In this document: positions 59,549 to 64,000 of the stretch, in pieces
Layout: every line of letters begins with the position of its first letter
Position numbering within the stretch: position 1 is the stretch's first letter
Source of the DNA: Kribbella italica
GTDB lineage: Bacteria; Actinomycetota; Actinomycetes; Propionibacteriales; Kribbellaceae
Direction: 5' to 3'
NCBI RefSeq assembly: GCF_014205135.1
Contig: NZ_JACHMY010000001.1
Coordinates: 4,278,001-4,342,000, forward strand
DNA: 64,000 nt
The notes under the pieces: model-generated
Databases searched by the model: none
What the model was told of the DNA's origin: nothing
What the model saw: the letters and a program-made list of their open reading frames with translations, nothing else
Program-made: the position numbers and the translations under genes

Positions 59549-60523
59549 TCAGTCGGTCGGGGGCTGCCAGATGTTCGTGCGGGTCATCCCGGCCGCCCGG
59601 CCCTTCGCCGAGATGACCAGCGCCATCTTGCGCGAGGCCTCGTCGATCATCTCGTCGCCGAGCATGACCGCACCCCGCGCGCCGCCGGCGGCCGAGGTGA
59701 AGTGGTCGTAGGCGTCGAGGATGTTCTCGGAGTGGTCGTAGTCCTCCTGCCGCGGCGAGTAGACCTCGTTGGCGGCGGCGATCTGGTCAGGATGCAGGAC
59801 CCACTTGCCGTCGAAGCCGAGCGCGGCCGAGCGGCCGGCGACGCGGCGGAAGCCGTCGACGTCCTTGATCTGCAGGTACGGGCCGTCGATCGCCTGCTTG
59901 CCGTGAGCGCGGGCCGCCATCAGGATCTGCATCAGGATGTAGTGGTAGGCGTCGCCGACGTCGTACCCGGGCGGCTGCTCGCCGACGACCAGCGACTTCA
60001 TGTTGATCGAGGCCATGAAGTCGGCCGGCCCGAAGATGATCGTCTCGACCCGCGGCGACGCGGTGGCGATCGCGTTCACGTTGGTCAGCCCGAGCGCGTT
60101 CTCGATCTGCGCCTCGATCCCGATCCGCCCCGGCTCGTACCCGTGCACCTTCTCCAGCTGGGTGAGCAGCAGGTCCAGCGCGACCACCTGCTCGGCGGTC
60201 TGCACCTTCGGCAGCATGATGCAGTCGAGGTTCGCACCGGCACCGGCGACGACCTCGATCACGTCGGCGTACGTCCACTCGGTGGTCCAGTCGTTCACCC
60301 GGACCACGCGGACCTTGCTGCCCCAGCCGCCCTCGTTCAGCGCGGCGACGATGTTCTTGCGGGCGTCCACCTTGGCGATCGGCGCGACCGAGTCCTCCAG
60401 GTCGAGGAACACCTGGTCGGCGTCCAGCCCCTTCGCCTTGGCCAGGAACCGCGGGTTCGACCCCGGTGTCGCCAAGCAGGACCGCCTGGACCGCAGCGCC
60501 TTGGTGGCCGTCTCGTCACCCAT
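59549..60523 (-). CDS. mcl: HpcH/HpaI-family CoA-ester lyase, beta-methylmalyl/malyl-CoA lyase-like
   Basis: Protein of 324 residues, TIM-barrel lyase: SCLATPGSNPRFLAKA, DQVFLDLEDSVAP (metal/CoA motif), ADVIEVVAGAGANLDCIMLPKVQ (core LDCIMLPKVQ), IGIEAQIENALGL with the metal Glu, IIFGPADFMASINM, and GFDGKWVLHPDQIAAANE. It should cleave beta-methylmalyl-CoA to glyoxylate and propionyl-CoA (or L-malyl-CoA), the last step after the MaoC and dehydrogenase proteins in this window. Ccr, Ecm and epimerase genes are not seen here. Symbol by inference. Confidence 0.85.
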   Translation of the reverse strand: MGDETATKALRSRRSCLATPGSNPRFLAKAKGLDADQVFLDLEDSVAPIAKVDARKNIVAALNEGGWGSKVRVVRVNDWTTEWTYADVIEVVAGAGANLDCIMLPKVQTAEQVVALDLLLTQLEKVHGYEPGRIGIEAQIENALGLTNVNAIATASPRVETIIFGPADFMASINMKSLVVGEQPPGYDVGDAYHYILMQILMAARAHGKQAIDGPYLQIKDVDGFRRVAGRSAALGFDGKWVLHPDQIAAANEVYSPRQEDYDHSENILDAYDHFTSAAGGARGAVMLGDEMIDEASRKMALVISAKGRAAGMTRTNIWQPPTD

Positions 60524-60712
60524 CGCCTACCCCTTCCAGAGAAGGTGGTTACCCACCGGTTTCACGAGAGCGTACGGCGAAACGGCGGCGGGGCCGGTGA
60601 CCCGGCTCACGTCGGCACAGGATGTGGCCGGATTCACCGGACCGAGCCGCTGGTCGGCGACCGGTCAGCGCGCTCGGCATCCGCCCGGCGAGGGCTGTGA
60701 CAGTCTTGGAGC

Positions 60713-61231
60713 GTGACGACGGACGAGGCCGTGGCGGAGATCGCCGGCGTGATGAAGAAGGCCGGACTGGTCTGGCTGTCCTGGGGTGGACGGCGGGCCG
60801 TACCGGCCTGGTTCGCCGCGGTCGACGGCGCGTACGTCGTACTGGCGGACCGGGACGGCAGTGCTGAGCAGCCGCTGCCTGGACTGGTCGACGCGGACGC
60901 GGTTGAGGTCGTCGTACCGGCCAAGCCGGCTACTAGTCGCCTGTCTGGGTGGAGTGCGACCGTACGGCGGCTGGAGCCCGGCAGCGAGGAGTGGACCGCT
61001 GCAGCTCAGGTGCTGCGGACCGAACGCCTCAACGCCGCCGGCCTGGGCAACCAGCTCGACCGCTGGCAGACGCAGGCCGACCTGCTCGTCCTGGAGCCCA
61101 CCGGCACCATCACTGCGGCGTACGACGACGCGCACCCCGCAGTGACGCCCCCAGAGACCTCCGCCACGACCAGAGGCAAGCGCCCGATCACCCTGCACCG
61201 CCGCGCCTCCCGACGCCCCAAGCTGAGCTGA
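60713..61231 (+). CDS. Conserved actinobacterial protein, split-barrel-like
   Basis: Protein of 172 residues, soluble. VWLSWGGRRAVPAWFAAVDGAYVVLAD and VEVVVPAKPATSRLSGWSATV (each in part) suggest a small beta barrel like pyridoxamine-phosphate-oxidase/FMN split barrels, followed by helices (RTERLNAAGLGNQLDRW) and a basic C-terminal tail. No cofactor motif can be pointed to. GTG 60713. Function unknown; convergent with the LuxR/TrmB-like gene. Confidence 0.7.
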   Translation: MTTDEAVAEIAGVMKKAGLVWLSWGGRRAVPAWFAAVDGAYVVLADRDGSAEQPLPGLVDADAVEVVVPAKPATSRLSGWSATVRRLEPGSEEWTAAAQVLRTERLNAAGLGNQLDRWQTQADLLVLEPTGTITAAYDDAHPAVTPPETSATTRGKRPITLHRRASRRPKLS

Positions 61232-61237
61232 CAAGCC

Positions 61238-62218
61238 TCAGAGCCAGCCCCGGTCCCGCGCGTGCCAGCCGAGCTGGAGGCGTGACCGCGAGTTGGTCCG
61301 CTCCATCAGCAGCTGGACCCTGCGCGCGACAGTCCGCCGGCTGATCCCCAGCCGGACCCCCGCCGCGTCGTCGGTCAGACCGGCCACCAGCAGCGACAGC
61401 AGGTACCTGTCCTCCGCGGACATCGAGTCCTCCGCCAAGAGCGTCTTCTTGGCCGTCACCACCAGCGGACTGGCCCGGGACCAGACCGTCTCGAACAGCG
61501 CGACCAGGGCGTCCAGCAGACCGCACGGGTGGACCAGCAGCGCAGCGTCACGCGCCGGAGTGGCCCAGTCGAGCGGCAGCAGCGCCAGCTCCCGGTCCGC
61601 GACAGCCAGCTTGGTCGGCAGGTCGTCCACGATCCGCGCCTGCTCACCGGCCTGCACGTGACTGACCGCGCTGGCCGCCAGCAGCTCGTCGCTGAGCGCA
61701 CTGCTGTCGTACACGACCCGATAGGCGACGCCCTCCGCCTGCCGGGCGAGCTGCGTCCGGTTCACCTCGGCCGTCGCCGCGTACGGCGGTGCGACCAGCT
61801 CGCGCATCTGCTCCCGGGCCGTCCGCTGCACCCGGTCGAAGGCCAGCCCGACCGCTGTCTGGCCGGACACGATCTCGATGAGCTCCTCGGTCCGCCGGTC
61901 GCTGGCCTGGTTGTACGCCGCGGCAGTCAGCCGGTACGCCGCCTCGCGGACCCGCTCGAGTTCCTCCTCCTGCCGCTGGACCAGCTGCTCCACCGCGAGG
62001 TCAGGCGGCACCGGCACCACCAGCTCACGCGGCGGGGGCGTCCGGTGCACGAACCCCTCCCGCTGCAGCGCGTCGACGGCCCGCAGGACGTCCGCCTCCG
62101 ACAGCCCGACCCGGTCGGCCAGCTCCTGCGCGGTCGTCGAGCCCTGCCGGATCAGCGCCAGGTACGTCGCCTCGTTCTCGGTCCCCAGTCCAGTGGATCT
62201 CAGCATGCCCAGCCCCAT
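61238..62218 (-). CDS. TrmB/LuxR-type transcriptional regulator
   Basis: Protein of 326 residues. N-terminal TrmB-like winged helix (about 10-70): ENEATYLALIRQGSTTAQELADRVGLSEADVLRAVDALQREGFV (core TTAQELADRVGLSEADVLRA). The middle is helical. The C-terminal LuxR-type helix-turn-helix is AEDRYLLSLLVAGLTDD then LGISRRTVARRVQLLMERTNSRSRLQLG (core GISRRTVARRVQLLME). Such two-headed regulators are frequent in actinomycetes. ATG 62218 after AGGGCGG; ATG 62206 is alternative. Confidence 0.87.
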   Translation of the reverse strand: MGLGMLRSTGLGTENEATYLALIRQGSTTAQELADRVGLSEADVLRAVDALQREGFVHRTPPPRELVVPVPPDLAVEQLVQRQEEELERVREAAYRLTAAAYNQASDRRTEELIEIVSGQTAVGLAFDRVQRTAREQMRELVAPPYAATAEVNRTQLARQAEGVAYRVVYDSSALSDELLAASAVSHVQAGEQARIVDDLPTKLAVADRELALLPLDWATPARDAALLVHPCGLLDALVALFETVWSRASPLVVTAKKTLLAEDSMSAEDRYLLSLLVAGLTDDAAGVRLGISRRTVARRVQLLMERTNSRSRLQLGWHARDRGWL

Positions 62219-62389
62219 CCGCCCTGACCCCGGCCACCCCGTCGGACCGGCCCGAGGAGTCTAGAAACCGTTTGCCGAGTTGGCACCCCGCCGTCCAGGG
62301 GACGACACGACCCCTGGCCGAGGCAACCTGTTCGGACCGGGTCCCGTACTTGTGATCGTCAACTGATCCGGCGACGACGGGACGCGCAG

Positions 62390-62926
62390 ATGCTGGGCAA
62401 CCACCTGCTGGGCAAACAGCGGCGGGACCAGGAGTTCTCCGAGTACGTCGCGACCAGGCGGTCGCGACTGGTCGGCACCGCGTACCTGCTCTGCGGGGAC
62501 CGCCACCAGGCCGAGGACCTGGTCCAGACCGCGCTGGCCAAGCTGTACGTCGCCTGGCCGCGGGTCCGGCGCTCGGACGGCGCGGACGCCTACGTCCGGC
62601 GGATCCTGGTCAACGCCGGGATCGACGCGAGCCGGCGGGCCTGGCGGCGCGAGCACGCGTCCAGCGAGCTGCCGGAGCAGCCGGTGGACGAGGGGCTCGG
62701 CCTGGAGGACCGCGACGAGCTGATGGCGGCGCTGAGCACTCTGGCGGCCGGCCAGCGGCGGATCATCGTCCTGCGCTTCTGGCTGGGCCTGTCCGTCGAG
62801 GAGACCGCCGCCGACCTGCAGATCACCACCGGCACGGTGAAGAGCCAGTCGTCGAAGGCCCTGCAGAACCTCCGAGGTCAGTTGACCGACCCCCGACTCG
62901 CAGAACTGATGGAGGACGCGTCATGA
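62390..62926 (+). CDS. SigE-family ECF RNA polymerase sigma factor
   Basis: Sigma-70 protein of 178 residues of the SigE-like (Streptomyces/Micromonospora) family: FSEYVATRRSRLVGTAYLLCGD, HQAEDLVQTALAKLYVAWPRV, YVRRILVNAGIDASRRAWRRE (region 2) and VLRFWLGLSVEETAADLQI then GTVKSQSSKALQNLR (region 4). ATG 62390. Its stop overlaps the next start (ATGA), coupling it to the membrane protein. Confidence 0.93.
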   Translation: MLGNHLLGKQRRDQEFSEYVATRRSRLVGTAYLLCGDRHQAEDLVQTALAKLYVAWPRVRRSDGADAYVRRILVNAGIDASRRAWRREHASSELPEQPVDEGLGLEDRDELMAALSTLAAGQRRIIVLRFWLGLSVEETAADLQITTGTVKSQSSKALQNLRGQLTDPRLAELMEDAS

Positions 62927-63837
62927 ACGAGCACGACCTGCAGGAGCGGATGACCCGTACGACGGCCTGGACCGACTCGCTACCCGCCGATCCCGCTGCT
63001 GACCTCGCCCGCGGGCGGCGCCGCTTGCGCCGCCGCCGCGCCGCTGTCGGAGCCGGCAGCGCGTTCGCTGTCGCTCTGGTTGCCACGGGTGGGAGCCTGG
63101 CGAGCACGCACTTCGGCGGTACGACGGACCCAGCAGGGTCCGCACAGGTGGAGCGGAGCCTGCCCGGGGGGAGCGTCTCGCTCCGGGCCGACGGGAGCTA
63201 CGTCATCCAGCAGACGCCGGGCGGGCCGTCGTCCACGTGCACTCCGACGCCGGCGACGGCTCCCGCGACCCGTGGACCGGGCAAAGTCGGACCGATCCTG
63301 CCCGACTCCAACCAGATCGACGTCCTCGCGTCGTACGCCGACCCGGACCGCCGGCACCTGGTCGGCCACTCGGTCGTCGAGATCGTTCCGGGCCAAGGCT
63401 TGTGCGGCGGCCTCGGCGACGGCTCGGCCGGGGAACGCTCCGACTGGAGCGAGGCCGGCGGCCTCGGGTGGGCCGAGGTGACCGTGATCCCCAAGGACCG
63501 GCACGAGCCGCCGAACGACGGCGGCATCCCGCACCCCCGCGCGGACGCCTGCGGCCTGATGGACGACCGGTCGACCTTCACCAAGTGCTGGGTGACCACC
63601 ACCCCGAAGGGCGAGCAGGTCCGCGTCGGCACCCGAGGCAAGCAGGCGTACTGGGCCGGCTACGTCCGTCCCGACGGCCAGTTGGCGATCGCCACCGTCG
63701 AAGGCGACGGCCGCCGAGCCGACCCCGGCACCCTCGGCCCCGACCCGACCAAGGTGACCCCCGTCGAGGAGCCCAGCATCACCCTCGCCCAGCTGGTGGC
63801 CACGGTCACCGACCCCACCCTGGACACCGCCCGCTGA
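62923..63837 (+). CDS. Single-pass membrane protein coupled to SigE-like sigma factor
   Basis: Protein of 304 residues. A short cytoplasmic part (about 1-40: EHDLQERMTRTTAWTDSL, RGRRRLRRRRAAV), one membrane helix (about 42-62, GSAFAVALVATGGSL) and an outside domain with Cys at STCTP, QGLCGG, DACGLM and TKCWVTT. The ATGA overlap and layout match the pair at 30069-31600. It probably regulates its sigma factor, but no zinc anti-sigma motif is present. The outer domain is unrecognised. Confidence 0.75.
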   Translation: MNEHDLQERMTRTTAWTDSLPADPAADLARGRRRLRRRRAAVGAGSAFAVALVATGGSLASTHFGGTTDPAGSAQVERSLPGGSVSLRADGSYVIQQTPGGPSSTCTPTPATAPATRGPGKVGPILPDSNQIDVLASYADPDRRHLVGHSVVEIVPGQGLCGGLGDGSAGERSDWSEAGGLGWAEVTVIPKDRHEPPNDGGIPHPRADACGLMDDRSTFTKCWVTTTPKGEQVRVGTRGKQAYWAGYVRPDGQLAIATVEGDGRRADPGTLGPDPTKVTPVEEPSITLAQLVATVTDPTLDTAR

Positions 63838-63859
63838 CCCACCCGAGGCAGTCCCACCT

Positions 63860-63896
63860 CCCCGCCCTGGCCTGCGCGCATTCGGCCGGGGCGGGG
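63860..63896 (+). terminator. Terminator after the sigma/membrane-protein operon
   Basis: CCCCGCCC-T-GGCC / GGCC-G-GGGCGGGG (12 pairs with a central mismatch), 11-base loop, 22 bases after the stop. From 63897 to the window end I see no gene. Confidence 0.75.
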
Positions 63897-64000
63897 TTCC
63901 CAAGTCGGCGGGAGGCTGGTGGAGTCCGGCCTCCCGCCTACGTTCCTCCCGCCGAGTGCCCGTCGTACCAGGGAAGTCGACACGGCCTCGGGAGGCACTG

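Noticed and set aside
1..64000. tRNA or rRNA genes, insertion sequences, prophage
   Set aside because: No GGTTCGAATCC-type T-arm with matching acceptor stem, no rRNA segments, and no transposase, integrase or phage structural proteins were recognised on either strand.

Overview
The window is 64 kb of very GC-rich DNA with short intergenic gaps, many GTG starts and AGGAGG-like ribosome sites. It reads as chromosome of a filamentous, non-mycobacterial actinomycete. The gene families (SARP/AfsR regulators, DUF5937 regulators, Calx-beta esterases, GH39 sugar operon) fit a Kribbella-like member of the Propionibacteriales/Nocardioidaceae. That placement is inference. No tRNA, rRNA, CRISPR array, prophage or insertion sequence was recognised.

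Left third (1-26.6 kb): a housekeeping backbone whose gene order resembles, from memory, the Mycobacterium tuberculosis Rv3202c-Rv3213c stretch. It holds the AdnA-type helicase-nuclease, an alkyltransferase-like protein, MoeZ, a TetR regulator, a DUF3107 protein, a MiaE_2 ferritin-like protein, RhlE DEAD-box helicase and a ParA ATPase. Into this are set a 920-residue SARP regulator, a small gene set with an orphan ATP synthase c subunit opposite a TetR gene, two tandem ~910-residue secreted esterase-like/Calx-beta proteins, and a LigD-type primase-polymerase.

Middle (26.6-40.8 kb): a DHA2 drug exporter coupled to a hydrolase, an ECF sigma/membrane-partner operon, and a tandemly duplicated two-gene cassette. 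The cassette pairs a RelA/SpoT-fold toxin-like protein with a 105-residue partner; in copy 2 the toxin carries a one-base deletion while the partner is intact. Next comes an ABC-2 exporter operon behind a leader RNA predicted to fold as a three-way junction, a decayed alpha/beta hydrolase, a MarC/PHP pair, a NUDIX hydrolase and a histidine phosphatase.

Right (40.8-64 kb): a LacI-controlled carbohydrate operon (binding protein, two permeases, DUF3131-like protein, GH39 glycosidase). Then come three genes matching the last steps of the ethylmalonyl-CoA pathway (mesaconyl-CoA hydratase-like MaoC, methylsuccinyl-CoA dehydrogenase-like, CoA-ester lyase), interrupted by CorA, a second SARP flanked by two DUF5937 regulators, a Ser/Thr kinase and a secreted cyclophilin. 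The window ends with a second sigma/membrane-partner operon.

The items most worth following are the duplicated RelA/SpoT toxin-partner cassette, the structured leader before the ABC exporter, the orphan atpE-like gene, and the SARP/DUF5937 locus with 11-bp-spaced direct repeats.
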